Below are positions 46,253 to 55,709 of a stretch of DNA of 64,000 nucleotides, in pieces (the first letter of the stretch is position 1; the number at the start of each line of letters is the position of its first letter). The notes beneath the pieces are model-generated. The model had not been told where the DNA came from. It made no database searches and saw only the letters and a list, made by a program, of their open reading frames with translations. Source of the stretch: Janibacter terrae NBRC 107853 (GTDB lineage: Bacteria; Actinomycetota; Actinomycetes; Actinomycetales; Dermatophilaceae). The position numbers and the translations under genes were made by a program. Where the stretch lies: contig NZ_BCUV01000007.1 in the NCBI RefSeq assembly GCF_001591405.1, positions 434,001 through 498,000 of the forward strand. The letters run 5' to 3'.

Positions 46253-47743
46253 TCAGCCGACCCCGAGCATCCCCTTGATCGGGTCGATCGCGAAGTAGAG
46301 GACGAAGAGCGCGGCCACGAGCCACATGAGCGGGTGGATCGCCGCGGCCCGGCCACGGACGGCCTTGATGAAGACGTAGGTGACGAACCCGGCGCCGATG
46401 CCCGCGGTGATCGAGTAGGTGAACGGCATGAGGATGATCGTGAGGAAGGCCGGGATCGCGATCTCCAGGTCGTCCCAGTCGATCTCCTTGACCTGCTGCA
46501 TCATCAGGAAGCCGACGAGCACGAGCGCCGGGGTGGCGGCCTCGTACGGGACGACCGAGACGAGCGGCGACAGGAAGGTCGCGAGCAGGAAGAGCACGCC
46601 GGTCACGACCGAGGCCAGGCCCGTGCGCGCCCCCTCGCCCACGCCGGAGGCGGACTCGATGTAGCTCGTGTTGGAGCTGACCGACGCGGCACCACCGGCG
46701 GCGGCGGCGAGGGAGTCGACGATGAGGATGCGCTGCGAGTTGGGCGGGTTGCCCTCCTCGTCGAGCAGGTGGCCCTCGGCACCGACGGCGACCATCGTGC
46801 CCATCGTGTCGAAGAAGTCCGCGAGCAGGATCGTGAAGACGAGCAGCATCGCCGAGACGATGCCGATCTTCTCGAAGGACCCGAGCAGGCTGAAGTCACC
46901 GAGCAGGCCGAAGTCGGGCGCCGCGACGAGCGAGCCCGGGATGGTCGGGACGTTGAGGCCCCACCCGGTCGGGTTGACCAGCTCGCCCTTGCTGTTGGTC
47001 TGCGAGCCGATGTCGAAGACCGCCTCGACGACGATCGCGAGGACCGTCGTGCCGAGGATGCCGTAGAGGATCGCGCCCTTCACCCCGCGCACGTGGAGCG
47101 TGACGATGATGAAGAGGCCGATGACGAAGACGAGCAGCGGCCAGCCGGCGAGGAAGCCGCCGACGCCCAGCTCACCGAGGGGACCGCCGGCGGCCTTGCG
47201 CACGAAGCCGGCGTCGACGAGACCGACGATGGTGATGAAGAGGCCGATGCCGACCGAGATCGCGGTCTTCAGCTGCGGCGGCACGGCGTGCAGCACCGCC
47301 TTGCGGAACCCGGTGAGGACGAGCAGCAGGATGATCAGACCCTCGAGGACGACCAGGCCCATCGCGTCGGCCCACGTCATCTCCGGCAGCTTGGCGATGC
47401 CGAAGGCGACGAAGGCGTTGAGCCCCAGACCCGCCGCGAGCGCCAGCGGGTAGTTGGCGACGACGCCCATGAGGAGCGTCATCACGCCGGCGACGAGCGC
47501 CGTGGCGGCCGCGACCATCGGGAGGTTGGGTGCGTCACCCCCGCCGAGGAAGCCACCCGTCGAGTCGGCCTGGGTGCCGATGATCAGCGGGTTGAGGACG
47601 ACGATGTAGGCCATCGTGAAGAAGGTCGCGAACCCGCCGCGGACCTCCTGCGCGACCGTCGAACCTCGTTCGTGGATCTTGAAGTACCGCTCGATCGCGG
47701 AGGCCTCCACCGGAGGCGCAGCAGGGGTGGTCATGGGCGCCAT
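46253..47743 (-). CDS. NCS2 purine/xanthine permease (AzgA/GhxP type)
   Basis: 496 residues, 12-14 helices, proton-coupled uptake of hypoxanthine, guanine or adenine. Family pieces: GGFATFFTMAYIVVLNPLI, GLGLNAFVAFGI, LADFFDTMGTMVAVG and the NTSYIESASGVGEGARTGLASVVTG segment that binds purine. ATG 47743 (or 47734) is 12 nt from the DUF3027 stop. No good ribosome site is seen; it may be read through from the upstream gene. Confidence 0.9.
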   Translation of the reverse strand: MAPMTTPAAPPVEASAIERYFKIHERGSTVAQEVRGGFATFFTMAYIVVLNPLIIGTQADSTGGFLGGGDAPNLPMVAAATALVAGVMTLLMGVVANYPLALAAGLGLNAFVAFGIAKLPEMTWADAMGLVVLEGLIILLLVLTGFRKAVLHAVPPQLKTAISVGIGLFITIVGLVDAGFVRKAAGGPLGELGVGGFLAGWPLLVFVIGLFIIVTLHVRGVKGAILYGILGTTVLAIVVEAVFDIGSQTNSKGELVNPTGWGLNVPTIPGSLVAAPDFGLLGDFSLLGSFEKIGIVSAMLLVFTILLADFFDTMGTMVAVGAEGHLLDEEGNPPNSQRILIVDSLAAAAGGAASVSSNTSYIESASGVGEGARTGLASVVTGVLFLLATFLSPLVSVVPYEAATPALVLVGFLMMQQVKEIDWDDLEIAIPAFLTIILMPFTYSITAGIGAGFVTYVFIKAVRGRAAAIHPLMWLVAALFVLYFAIDPIKGMLGVG

Positions 47744-47754
47744 CGTATGGCGCC

Positions 47755-48528
47755 TCAGAGGGTCTCGAGGACCTCGTCGTCGAGGATGGGGGTCCCGACC
47801 TTTTCCGGCTCGGGGGCGCCCATGTCGATCTCGGAGTGCGCACCGCAGCCGTGGTCGCGGCTCACGACGCCGCCGTCGCTCGGGCTCCACTCGTTGGCGC
47901 AGACGCCGAAGACGCGGCGCAGCTCGCCGGCCATCGGGAGGAAGTAGCCGCAGCTCTCGCACGCCGCGGGGGCCTTGACCGCCACCTCGGCCGTCGGGCC
48001 GTGCGCGCCGTCGTACCAGCGCTGGGCGGCGGTGTCCCGGCCCTCGGCGGAGAGCACGCGGGGACGGCCGAGCCCGAGCTCCCACAGCGCGACGGCGTCG
48101 ACGTCCTCCTCGCCGGTCGCCTCGAAGCCGGCCACGAGGTTGGGGTCGTCGTCGATCCTGGGGGTGACGTCGCCGGGGCCGACGTCACCGGGCGCGAGGC
48201 GCTCGGCCCAGGGCAGCCACTCGGGCGAGAGGACGGCGTCGTCGCCCGGGAGCAGCTGGGACTCGCAGACCGTCGCGCTCTTGGAGCGCGGCGCGCGGGT
48301 GACGGTGACGGCCCAGGCCCAGCCGCCGTAGCCGGGCAGGGTCGCGGCGAACCAGTGGGTGCCGAGGCGCTCGGCGTCAAGGGTGAAGCCGACGTGCTCG
48401 CCGACGCCCTCCCCCTTCGTCGCCTCGAGCAGCTCGCGGCGCGCGGGCTCGACGGCCGCAGCCAGGACGGCGTCGGCCTTGGGCCGAGCCTTGGCCCGGG
48501 TACGGGGCTGCGTGGCACTCTCGGTCAT
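47755..48528 (-). CDS. DUF3027 family protein
   Basis: 257 residues, conserved in Actinobacteria. Acidic soluble protein with HWFAATLPGYGGWAWAVTVTRAPR, SPEWLPWAERLAPGDVGPGD and a C-terminal cysteine motif (ACESCGYFLP ... GVCANEWSPSDGGVVSRDHGCGAHS) that looks metal-binding. Function unknown. Directly follows the cold-shock gene, 1 nt between stop and start, as in related genomes. Confidence 0.85.
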   Translation of the reverse strand: MTESATQPRTRAKARPKADAVLAAAVEPARRELLEATKGEGVGEHVGFTLDAERLGTHWFAATLPGYGGWAWAVTVTRAPRSKSATVCESQLLPGDDAVLSPEWLPWAERLAPGDVGPGDVTPRIDDDPNLVAGFEATGEEDVDAVALWELGLGRPRVLSAEGRDTAAQRWYDGAHGPTAEVAVKAPAACESCGYFLPMAGELRRVFGVCANEWSPSDGGVVSRDHGCGAHSEIDMGAPEPEKVGTPILDDEVLETL

Positions 48529-48529
48529 G

Positions 48530-48925
48530 TCAGCCCTCCAGGTCGTCGGCGATGCGACGCAGGACCTGGGCGACCTTGGCGCCGTGGCCCCTGTCGGGGT
48601 ATCGGCCGCGGCGCAGGGCGTTGCCCACGTCGTCGAGGAGCTTGATGACGTCCTCGACGATCGCGGCCATGTCCTCGGCCGGCTTGCGGTCGCGCTGGCG
48701 GATGTTGGAGCTGACGCTCGGCGGGGCGTCGAGGACCTTGACGGACAGCGCCTGGGCGCCGCGGCGGCCCTCGACGATGCCGTAGTCGACACGGGTGCCG
48801 CCCTTGAGGGTCGTCAGACCCTCGGGCAGGGCGTTGGCGTGCAGGAAGATGTCCTCGCCGTCGTCCCCGAAGATGAAGCCGAAGCCCTTCTCCGCGTCGT
48901 ACCACTTGACCTTGCCAGTGGGCAC
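48530..48925 (-). CDS. cspB: Cold-shock domain protein with C-terminal extension (CspB-like)
   Basis: 131 residues from GTG 48925. The N-terminal OB fold has the RNA-binding motifs VKWYDAEKGFGFI (RNP1) and DIFLHANAL (RNP2). A further roughly 60 residues (QRDRKPAEDMAAIVEDVIKLLDDVGNALRRG) are helical; this longer actinobacterial form matches mycobacterial CspB. Nucleic-acid chaperone, cytoplasmic. Confidence 0.88.
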   Translation of the reverse strand: MPTGKVKWYDAEKGFGFIFGDDGEDIFLHANALPEGLTTLKGGTRVDYGIVEGRRGAQALSVKVLDAPPSVSSNIRQRDRKPAEDMAAIVEDVIKLLDDVGNALRRGRYPDRGHGAKVAQVLRRIADDLEG

Positions 48926-49048
48926 CGTGCACCTCTTGCTCGTCCTGCGTCTGGATGGGCGCACGGATGTGCGCCAACCGCAAGGCTAACGCGTGGGAGC
49001 CGAAATCCGGTGGTCGGCTGTCGGTGGCCGGGGGCAGGATGTCCCCTC

Positions 49049-50362
49049 GTGACCGCGCTGCCCAAGGACGTCCCCACCTCCGAGATCGGCAACGGCCTTC
49101 CCGGCTTCTGGCGGGCGCTGCCGCGCGAAGGGAGGTTCCTCCTCTCCACGGTCGCCCTCCAGCACCTCGGGCGGGGCATGACGCTGCCCTTCACGGTCAT
49201 CTACCTGCACGAGGTGCGCCATGTCGCCCTCGACACGGCGGGTTCGATCATGGCGCTGCTCGCCCTCGTCGCGGCGCTGGCGGCCGCGCCCATGGGCAGC
49301 CTCACCGACCGCCTCGGCGCGAGGTGGATGCTCATCGTCGCGGGCGTCTGCCAGAGCCTCGGGGCGATCGCGATGGCCTTCGCCGTCACCGTCCCCGTCG
49401 CCGTCCTGGGCGCGGCCCTCATGGGGCTGTCGGCGAGCATCGGCTGGTCCGCCGCCAACACCTTCATCTCCGCGCTCGTGCGGGGACCGCTGCGGCAGCG
49501 GTACTTCGGCGTCAACTTCGCGCTGCTCAACCTCGGCATCGGCGTCGGCGGTCTCGTCGCCGGGGCCTTCGTCGACGTCACGCGGCCGGTGACCTTCGAG
49601 GCGATCTTCCTGGTCGACGCGGTGCTCGTCCTCATCCCGGGAGCCTGGCTGCTCGGCCCCCTGCGCCACGTGCACGCGCGGGCCGAGGCGCCCGACGACG
49701 ACGGCCCGCGGCCCAGCTACGCCACGGTCCTGCGGCTGCCGGGCATGCGCTGGGTGCTCCTGCTCGCGGTCGTCTCGAGCTTCGTCGGCTACGGGCAGCT
49801 CGAGGCGGGCATCCCGGCCTTCGCGCGCACCGTCTCGCAGGTCGGCACCGAGACGATCGGCGTCCTCTTCGCCGCCAACACGGCCGTCATCGTGCTCCTG
49901 CAGTTCTGGGTGCTGCACCGCATCGAGGGCCACCGCCGCACCCGCGTCGGCCTCATCATGCTCGTCATCTGGCTCGGCGCGTGGGGCGCGATGGGCCTGA
50001 GCGGGCTGCTGCCGGGCACGCTCGCGGCCGCCGTCCTCGTCGTCCTCTTCGGCGCGCTCTTCGGCCTCGGCGAGACCCTCCTCCAGCCGACCCTGCCGGC
50101 GATCACCAACGACATGGCACCCGACCACCTGCGGGGTCGGGTCAACGCGGCGCAGTCGACGGCCTTCATGACCGGCGGCGTGCTCGGCCCGCTCGCCGCG
50201 GGCTTCCTGCTCGACCGCGACCTCGGCGGCGCCTTCATCGGGACCATCGTCGCCGGCCTCGTGCTCACCGGCTGGGTCATGCTGCGGCTCGAACGGCTCA
50301 TCAGCCCCGAGGTCAACGGCGTGGCCCGGACGGCCTCGCCGACCGGGTCGTCCGTCGGCTGA
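49049..50362 (+). CDS. Major facilitator superfamily transporter (MdtH-like)
   Basis: 437 residues from GTG 49049. Twelve helices with GSLTDRLGARWMLIVAG in loop 2-3, FGVNFALLNLGIGVGGLVAGAFVD, and GLGETLLQPTLPAITNDMAPDHLRGRVNAAQ, resembling the multidrug MdtH/YfcJ group. Substrate unknown. Divergent from cspB; followed 9 nt later by the helicase-associated gene. Confidence 0.85.
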   Translation: MTALPKDVPTSEIGNGLPGFWRALPREGRFLLSTVALQHLGRGMTLPFTVIYLHEVRHVALDTAGSIMALLALVAALAAAPMGSLTDRLGARWMLIVAGVCQSLGAIAMAFAVTVPVAVLGAALMGLSASIGWSAANTFISALVRGPLRQRYFGVNFALLNLGIGVGGLVAGAFVDVTRPVTFEAIFLVDAVLVLIPGAWLLGPLRHVHARAEAPDDDGPRPSYATVLRLPGMRWVLLLAVVSSFVGYGQLEAGIPAFARTVSQVGTETIGVLFAANTAVIVLLQFWVLHRIEGHRRTRVGLIMLVIWLGAWGAMGLSGLLPGTLAAAVLVVLFGALFGLGETLLQPTLPAITNDMAPDHLRGRVNAAQSTAFMTGGVLGPLAAGFLLDRDLGGAFIGTIVAGLVLTGWVMLRLERLISPEVNGVARTASPTGSSVG

Positions 50363-50371
50363 ACTACCGTT

Positions 50372-52579
50372 GTGTCGGTGCGCTCCCTCGCCGAGGACAT
50401 CCGCCACCGCTCCGACGAGGAGCTCGTGGCCCTGCTGGAGCTGCGCCCGGACCTGGCCCGGCCGCAGCCGGCCGACCTGACGGCACTGGCCGCCCGGGCG
50501 AGCACCCGTGCCAGCACCGCCCGCGCCGTCGACCACCTCGACCTGCCGCACCTCACCGCGCTCCAGGCCTGCGCCCTCACCGGCAGCACCGACCCGGCGG
50601 TCGTCGCCCCCCTCCTGGGCACGGACGAAGGGGGCGCCGCCCCCCTCCTCGAGGACCTCACCGTCGCCGCCCTCCTCTGGCGTTCTCCGGACGGACCGGT
50701 CCTCGCCCGGACCGTCACCGACGTCCTCGGCCCGCACCCCGCGGGGCTCGGCCCGACGTCGCAGGACCTGGGCCACGCCCTGCCGGACGACCTCGAGGAG
50801 GCGGTCTGCTCCCTTCGCCCGGAGCCGCGACGCGTCCTCGAGCGCATCGCCCAGCACGGACCCACCGCGGCCCGGCCGAGCGACCCCGAGGGGCGCACCG
50901 GCCTCGCCGTGGCCGACCTGGTCGACGCCGGGCTCGTCGCCCCGGCCGACGCCGACCACGTCGTCGTGCCGCGCGAGGTCGCCCTGCACGTGCGCGGCGG
51001 ACGCCTCCTCCAGACCCCGCTGACCGGACCCGAGATCGCCGCGCGCACGGCCGACGCCGGCGACGTGGACCTCGCCGCCGCGGCCTCTGCGACCGAGGCG
51101 CTCGCCCTCGTCGACGAGCTGCTCGACCACATCGAGGCCGCCCGCCCCCGGGTGCTGCGCAGCGGGGGTCTCGCGGTGCGCGACCTGCGCTCCCTCGCCG
51201 GCAAGGTCGACGTCGACGAGCCGAGCGCGACCTTCCTGCTCGACCTCGCGCTCGGCGCCCACCTCATCTGCGACGACCAGGCGGCGGAGCCGACGTGGCG
51301 GCTCACGACCGCCGTCGAGGACTGGCGCTCGCACACCCCCGCCGAGCGCTGGACCTCCCTCGCCGGGCCGTGGCTGCACTCCCTGCGCGCCGGCGTCGTG
51401 CCCGCGCCCGACGACGGGGGCCGCGTCAACGCCCTCTCCGAGGGGATGGTCTGGCCGCCTGTCCGCGCCCTGCGCCACGACCTGCTCGAGATCCTCGCCG
51501 CACTGCCGCCCGGGACCGCGCCCACCCCGACCGAGCTGGTCGCGCTGCTGCGCCACCGCCGGCCGCGGCGCATGCCGCACCTGGCCGACGAGGTCGTCGC
51601 CGGGCTCGTGAGGGAGTGCGAGGCCCTCGGGATCACCGGCCGCGGCGCGCTCGGCTCCTTCGGCCGGCTCCTGGGTACCGACGAGGCCGCCGCGACCCGG
51701 GCACTCGCCGCCCTCGTGCCCGAGCCCGTCGACCGGCTCCTCCTCCAGGCCGACCTCACCGCGATCGTCCCGGGCACCCCCGTCCCCGAGCTCGCCACGC
51801 TCCTGCGGCGCAGCGCGGTGCTCGAGTCGCGCGGGGGCGCGGGCGTCCACCGGTTCACCGAGACCTCGCTGCGCGCGGCCTTCGACGCCGGGTTGACCGC
51901 CGACGACCTGCTCGAGACGCTCGCGCGGTTCAGCGCGACCCCGGTCCCGCAGCCGCTCGACTACCTCGTGCGCGACGTGGCCCGGCGCCACGGGCAGCTG
52001 CGGGTCGGCACCGCGGGCAGCTACCTGCGCAGCGACGACCCGACCCACCTCGAGACCCTGCTGACCCACCGCGACCTCACCCACCTGCAGCTGCGCCAGC
52101 TCGCCCCGACCGTCCTCGTCTCGCCCGTGGGGCCGACGGTGCTGCTCGAGGCGCTGCGTGAGGTCGGCGCCTCACCCGCCCTCGAGGGCGTGGGCGGCGT
52201 CGTCTCGGTCCGGCCGCCCGGCCAGCGGATCACGCCGCGGCGCGAGCGCCCGGTCGTCGAGGTCGCCCCCGAGCCCTCGCCCGACGTCGTGCGCCGGCTG
52301 CGCGAGGGGGAGGTCCGCGCCGAGCACCAGCGCCGCGTCGACGACGACGGCGCGCCGACGATCCCTGCGCTCGACCCGGCGAGCAGCTCGGCGCTCCTGC
52401 GCGAGGCCGTCGCCGACCGGGCAGCCGTCTGGCTCGGCATCGCCGACGCGACCGGCGCGACCAGGCGGATGCTCTTCCGCCCCACCGCCGTCGAGGGCGG
52501 CAGGGTGATCGGCGAGGTCGACTCGACGCTGCAGATGTTCTCCCTGCACCGGATCACCGGGGTCGTCGCCCCGGGGTGA
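50372..52579 (+). CDS. Helicase-associated (XPB/Ssl2-like N-terminal region) protein
   Basis: 735-residue actinobacterial protein usually encoded next to XPB, homologous to mycobacterial Rv0862c by position and style. Long leucine/alanine-rich helical repeats (for example HLTALQACALTGS, LLLQADLTAIVPGTP) and a C-terminal WYL-like beta segment (AVWLGIADATGATRRMLFRPTAVEGGRVIGEVD...FSLHRITGV). No nuclease or ATPase motif. GTG 50372 (or 50378). Presumed partner of the XPB helicase 1.5 kb downstream, probably in DNA repair. Confidence 0.75.
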   Translation: MSVRSLAEDIRHRSDEELVALLELRPDLARPQPADLTALAARASTRASTARAVDHLDLPHLTALQACALTGSTDPAVVAPLLGTDEGGAAPLLEDLTVAALLWRSPDGPVLARTVTDVLGPHPAGLGPTSQDLGHALPDDLEEAVCSLRPEPRRVLERIAQHGPTAARPSDPEGRTGLAVADLVDAGLVAPADADHVVVPREVALHVRGGRLLQTPLTGPEIAARTADAGDVDLAAAASATEALALVDELLDHIEAARPRVLRSGGLAVRDLRSLAGKVDVDEPSATFLLDLALGAHLICDDQAAEPTWRLTTAVEDWRSHTPAERWTSLAGPWLHSLRAGVVPAPDDGGRVNALSEGMVWPPVRALRHDLLEILAALPPGTAPTPTELVALLRHRRPRRMPHLADEVVAGLVRECEALGITGRGALGSFGRLLGTDEAAATRALAALVPEPVDRLLLQADLTAIVPGTPVPELATLLRRSAVLESRGGAGVHRFTETSLRAAFDAGLTADDLLETLARFSATPVPQPLDYLVRDVARRHGQLRVGTAGSYLRSDDPTHLETLLTHRDLTHLQLRQLAPTVLVSPVGPTVLLEALREVGASPALEGVGGVVSVRPPGQRITPRRERPVVEVAPEPSPDVVRRLREGEVRAEHQRRVDDDGAPTIPALDPASSSALLREAVADRAAVWLGIADATGATRRMLFRPTAVEGGRVIGEVDSTLQMFSLHRITGVVAPG

Positions 52580-52592
52580 GGATCCCCCTTCG

Positions 52593-53531
52593 TCAGGCGC
52601 CCGTCAGGGCCTTGACCACCCGCGACGGCGAGGGCCTGCCGAGCTGCTCGGCCATCCACACGCTCGTCGACACGAGGGCGTCGAGGTCGACGCCCGTCTC
52701 GACACCGGCCCCGTCGAGCATCCACACGAGGTCCTCGGTCGCGAGGTTGCCGGTCGCCGACTTCGCGTAGGGGCAGCCGCCGAGACCGCCCGTGGACGCG
52801 TCGACGACGGTGACGCCGGCGCGCAGCGCGGTCAGCGTGTTGGCGAGCGCCTGGCCGTAGGTGTCGTGGAAGTGCACGCCGACCCGGTCCGTCCCGATGC
52901 CGCGCCGGTCGAGCTCCGCGAGCAGCGCCTCGACGTGCCCGGCGGTGCCGGTGCCGATGGTGTCGCCGACCGAGAGCTGGTCACAACCGAGGTCCATGAG
53001 CTCGGCGCAGGCGTCGGCGACCTGCGCCACCGGCACCGGGCCCTCCCACGGGTCCCCGAAGCACATCGAGACGTACGCGCGGACCCAGAGCCCGGCGTCC
53101 TGCGCCCGCTGCACGACCGGCGCGAACATCTCGACCGACTCCGCGCGCGAGCGCCCGAGGTTCTTCTGCGCGAAGGTCTCCGTCGCGCTCCCGAAGATCG
53201 CCACGGCACCGACCCCGGCCTCGAGCGCGCGGTCAAGACCTCGCTCGTTGGGCACGAGCACGGGACGAAGGGGGCCCCGCCCGGCCTCACCGAGCTGGTC
53301 CAGCAGCTCGGTCGCATCGGCGAGCTGCGGCACCCAGCGGGGGGAGACGAAGGAGGTGGTCTCGACCGTCTCGAGGCCGGCGGCGACGAGGCGGCGGACG
53401 AACTCGGCCTTGACCTCGGTGGGGACGCTCGCCTTCTCGTTCTGCAACCCGTCACGGGCCCCGACCTCGTAGATCGTCACCCGCTCGGGCAGGCCCGTCA
53501 TCGGCTCGGTCTGCGGCAGTGCACGACTCAT
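52593..53531 (-). CDS. mvaB: Hydroxymethylglutaryl-CoA lyase
   Basis: TIM-barrel enzyme cleaving HMG-CoA to acetyl-CoA and acetoacetate (leucine breakdown), 312 residues. VGARDGLQNEKASVPTEVK (catalytic Arg-Asp), GVHFHDTYGQALANTL (metal-binding His) and GLGGCPYAKSATGNLATEDL (signature Cys loop) are all present. ATG 53531 is preferred over 53540 because GGGAG lies 10 nt upstream. Sits between the two helicase-related genes on the opposite strand. Confidence 0.9.
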   Translation of the reverse strand: MSRALPQTEPMTGLPERVTIYEVGARDGLQNEKASVPTEVKAEFVRRLVAAGLETVETTSFVSPRWVPQLADATELLDQLGEAGRGPLRPVLVPNERGLDRALEAGVGAVAIFGSATETFAQKNLGRSRAESVEMFAPVVQRAQDAGLWVRAYVSMCFGDPWEGPVPVAQVADACAELMDLGCDQLSVGDTIGTGTAGHVEALLAELDRRGIGTDRVGVHFHDTYGQALANTLTALRAGVTVVDASTGGLGGCPYAKSATGNLATEDLVWMLDGAGVETGVDLDALVSTSVWMAEQLGRPSPSRVVKALTGA

Positions 53532-53601
53532 GAGGACCATGCTCCCATCACGTACCGTGGTGCCGGGCCCGGGACACCACGGGTCAGGGAGGACACCACA
53601 G

Positions 53602-54057
53602 ATGAGCCAGGACCCGTACCCGTCGCAGCGGCCCGACCCGCGGGGCACGGACCCCTACGTGTCCGACCCGTACGTGCGCGACGACGAGCCCGCTCGACCG
53701 CCGGCGTACGAGCCCGGCGCCCGGCCGCCGGCCCCGATGCCGCCCGCCCCGATGGGGCCGGGCCCGTTCGCGCCGCCGCCCTACGGTCATCTGCCCCCGC
53801 CGGCCCCGGTCAACGTCTCGGCGATCGTCCTCGTCGTCTTCTCCGGCATGGCCATGGCGTCCGGGTACTGCTGCGTCGCCGGCATCCCGGCGCTCATCCT
53901 CGGCATCCTCGGCCTGACGAAGAACGCCACCGACCCCGAGGGCGCGCGGCGTCTGACCAACATCGGCTGGATCACCTTCGGCGCGCTCATGCTGCTGACG
54001 GTCCTGGCGGTCGTCGGGTTCTTCGTCGTCGTCGTCGCGGCCGGGAGCTCGACGTGA
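53602..54057 (+). CDS. DUF4190-type small membrane protein
   Basis: 151 residues: a Pro/Asp/Tyr-rich cytoplasmic part (about 1-68, PYVSDPYVRDDEPARPP, PPAPMGPGPFAPPPYG) followed by two helices (SAIVLVVFSGMAMASGYCCVAGIPALILGILGL and ITFGALMLLTVLAVVGFFVVVV), the DUF4190 layout. ATG 53602 with GGAGG upstream. Overlaps the XPB start by 4 nt (GTGA). Function unknown. Confidence 0.8.
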   Translation: MSQDPYPSQRPDPRGTDPYVSDPYVRDDEPARPPAYEPGARPPAPMPPAPMGPGPFAPPPYGHLPPPAPVNVSAIVLVVFSGMAMASGYCCVAGIPALILGILGLTKNATDPEGARRLTNIGWITFGALMLLTVLAVVGFFVVVVAAGSST

Positions 54058-55688
54058 GCCTCGACGGCGCGCTCATCGTCCAGAGCGACAAGACGCTGCT
54101 GCTCGAGGTCGACCACGAGCGCTCGGCGGACGCGCGGCGGGCCATCGCCCCCTTCGCCGAGCTCGAGCGCGCCCCGGAGCACATCCACACCTACCGGATC
54201 ACCCCGCTCGGCCTGTGGAACGCCCGGGCCGCCGGCCACGACGCCGAGCAGGTCGTCGACGCCCTCGTCACCCACTCGCGCTACCCCGTCCCGCAGGCCC
54301 TGCTCGTCGACATCGCCGAGACGATGGACCGCTACGGCCGGCTCGTGCTGGAGAAGGACGGGGAACAGCTCGTGCTGCGCGCCACCGACCGCGCCGTGCT
54401 CACCGAGGTCATGCGGCACAAGAAGATCAAGCCCCTCCTCGGCGAGCTGCTCTCCCCCGACGAGGTCGTCGTCCACCCCTCCGAGCGCGGCACCCTCAAG
54501 CAGGAGCTGCTCAAGGTCGGCTGGCCCGCCGAGGACCGTGCCGGGTACGTCGACGGCGAGGCCCACCCGATCGACCTGACGCAGGACGGGTGGGAGCTGC
54601 GGCCCTACCAGCAGCAGGCCGTCGACGGGTTCTGGGACGGTGGGTCGGGCGTCGTCGTGCTCCCGTGCGGGGCCGGCAAGACGCTCGTCGGCGCCGGCGC
54701 GATGGCCGCCGCCAAGGCGACGACGCTCATCCTCGTGACCAACACGGTGAGCGCGCGGCAGTGGAAGGACGAGCTCCTCGAGCGGACCACGCTCACCGAG
54801 GACGAGATCGGCGAGTACTCCGGTGCGCGCAAGGAGATCCGCCCGGTGACCATCGCGACGTACCAGGTCCTCACGCTCAAGAGGAAGGGCGTCTACCCGC
54901 ACCTCGACCTGCTCGACGCGCGCGACTGGGGCCTCGTCGTCTACGACGAGGTGCACCTGCTGCCCGCGCCGATCTTCCGCATGACCGCCGACCTGCAGGC
55001 CCGCCGGCGCCTGGGCCTCACCGCGACCCTGGTGCGCGAGGACGGCCGCGAGGCCGACGTCTTCTCGCTCATCGGGCCCAAGCGGTTCGACGCGCCGTGG
55101 AAGGACATCGAGGCGCAGGGCTACATCGCCCCGGCCGACTGCGTCGAGGTGCGCGTGACCCTCTCCGACGCCGAGCGGATGACGTACGCGATCGCCGAGC
55201 CCGACGACCGCTACCGGCTCGCGTCCTGCTCACCGGTCAAGCTCGGGATCGTCCGCACGATCGTCGACCAGCACCGGGGCGAGCCCACGCTCGTCATCGG
55301 CCAGTACCTCGACCAGCTCCACGAGCTCGCCGAGCAGCTCGACGCCGACCTCATCACCGGGGAGACCCCCGTGAAGCAGCGTCAGGAGCTCTTCGCCGAC
55401 TTCCGCGAAGGGAGGTCGAGCCTGCTCGTCGTGTCCAAGGTGGCCAACTTCTCCGTCGACCTGCCCGAGGCGAGCGTCGCGATCCAGGTGAGCGGGACCT
55501 TCGGCTCCCGCCAGGAGGAGGCCCAGCGCCTCGGTCGGGTCCTGCGGCCGAAGGGGGACGGCCGCACGGCGCACTTCTACACCGTCGTCACCCGCGACAC
55601 CGTCGACGCGGAGTTCGCCTCCCACCGGCAGCGTTTCCTCGCCGAGCAGGGGTACGCCTACCGGATCCTCGACGCCGACGATCTCTAG
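54054..55688 (+). CDS. XPB/ERCC3-type DNA helicase
   Basis: 544-residue superfamily 2 3'-5' helicase of the bacterial XPB group (mycobacterial Rv0861c type). N-terminal damage-recognition-like domain with DRYGRLVLEKDGEQLVL; Walker A CGAGKT (205-210), DEVH box (298-301), motif III TATLVRED, and C-terminal motifs GETPVKQRQELFADFREG and EEAQRLGRVLRPKG (motif VI). A role in DNA repair is likely. Translationally coupled to the DUF4190 gene. Confidence 0.92.
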   Translation: MSLDGALIVQSDKTLLLEVDHERSADARRAIAPFAELERAPEHIHTYRITPLGLWNARAAGHDAEQVVDALVTHSRYPVPQALLVDIAETMDRYGRLVLEKDGEQLVLRATDRAVLTEVMRHKKIKPLLGELLSPDEVVVHPSERGTLKQELLKVGWPAEDRAGYVDGEAHPIDLTQDGWELRPYQQQAVDGFWDGGSGVVVLPCGAGKTLVGAGAMAAAKATTLILVTNTVSARQWKDELLERTTLTEDEIGEYSGARKEIRPVTIATYQVLTLKRKGVYPHLDLLDARDWGLVVYDEVHLLPAPIFRMTADLQARRRLGLTATLVREDGREADVFSLIGPKRFDAPWKDIEAQGYIAPADCVEVRVTLSDAERMTYAIAEPDDRYRLASCSPVKLGIVRTIVDQHRGEPTLVIGQYLDQLHELAEQLDADLITGETPVKQRQELFADFREGRSSLLVVSKVANFSVDLPEASVAIQVSGTFGSRQEEAQRLGRVLRPKGDGRTAHFYTVVTRDTVDAEFASHRQRFLAEQGYAYRILDADDL

Positions 55689-55709
55689 GCCGCTCGGACC
55701 TCCCCGGGG

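Noticed and set aside
48986-52084. 1032-residue minus-strand frame and other very long antisense frames
   Set aside because: Low-complexity Arg/Glu/Gly-rich shadows of real genes, produced by high GC at third codon positions.
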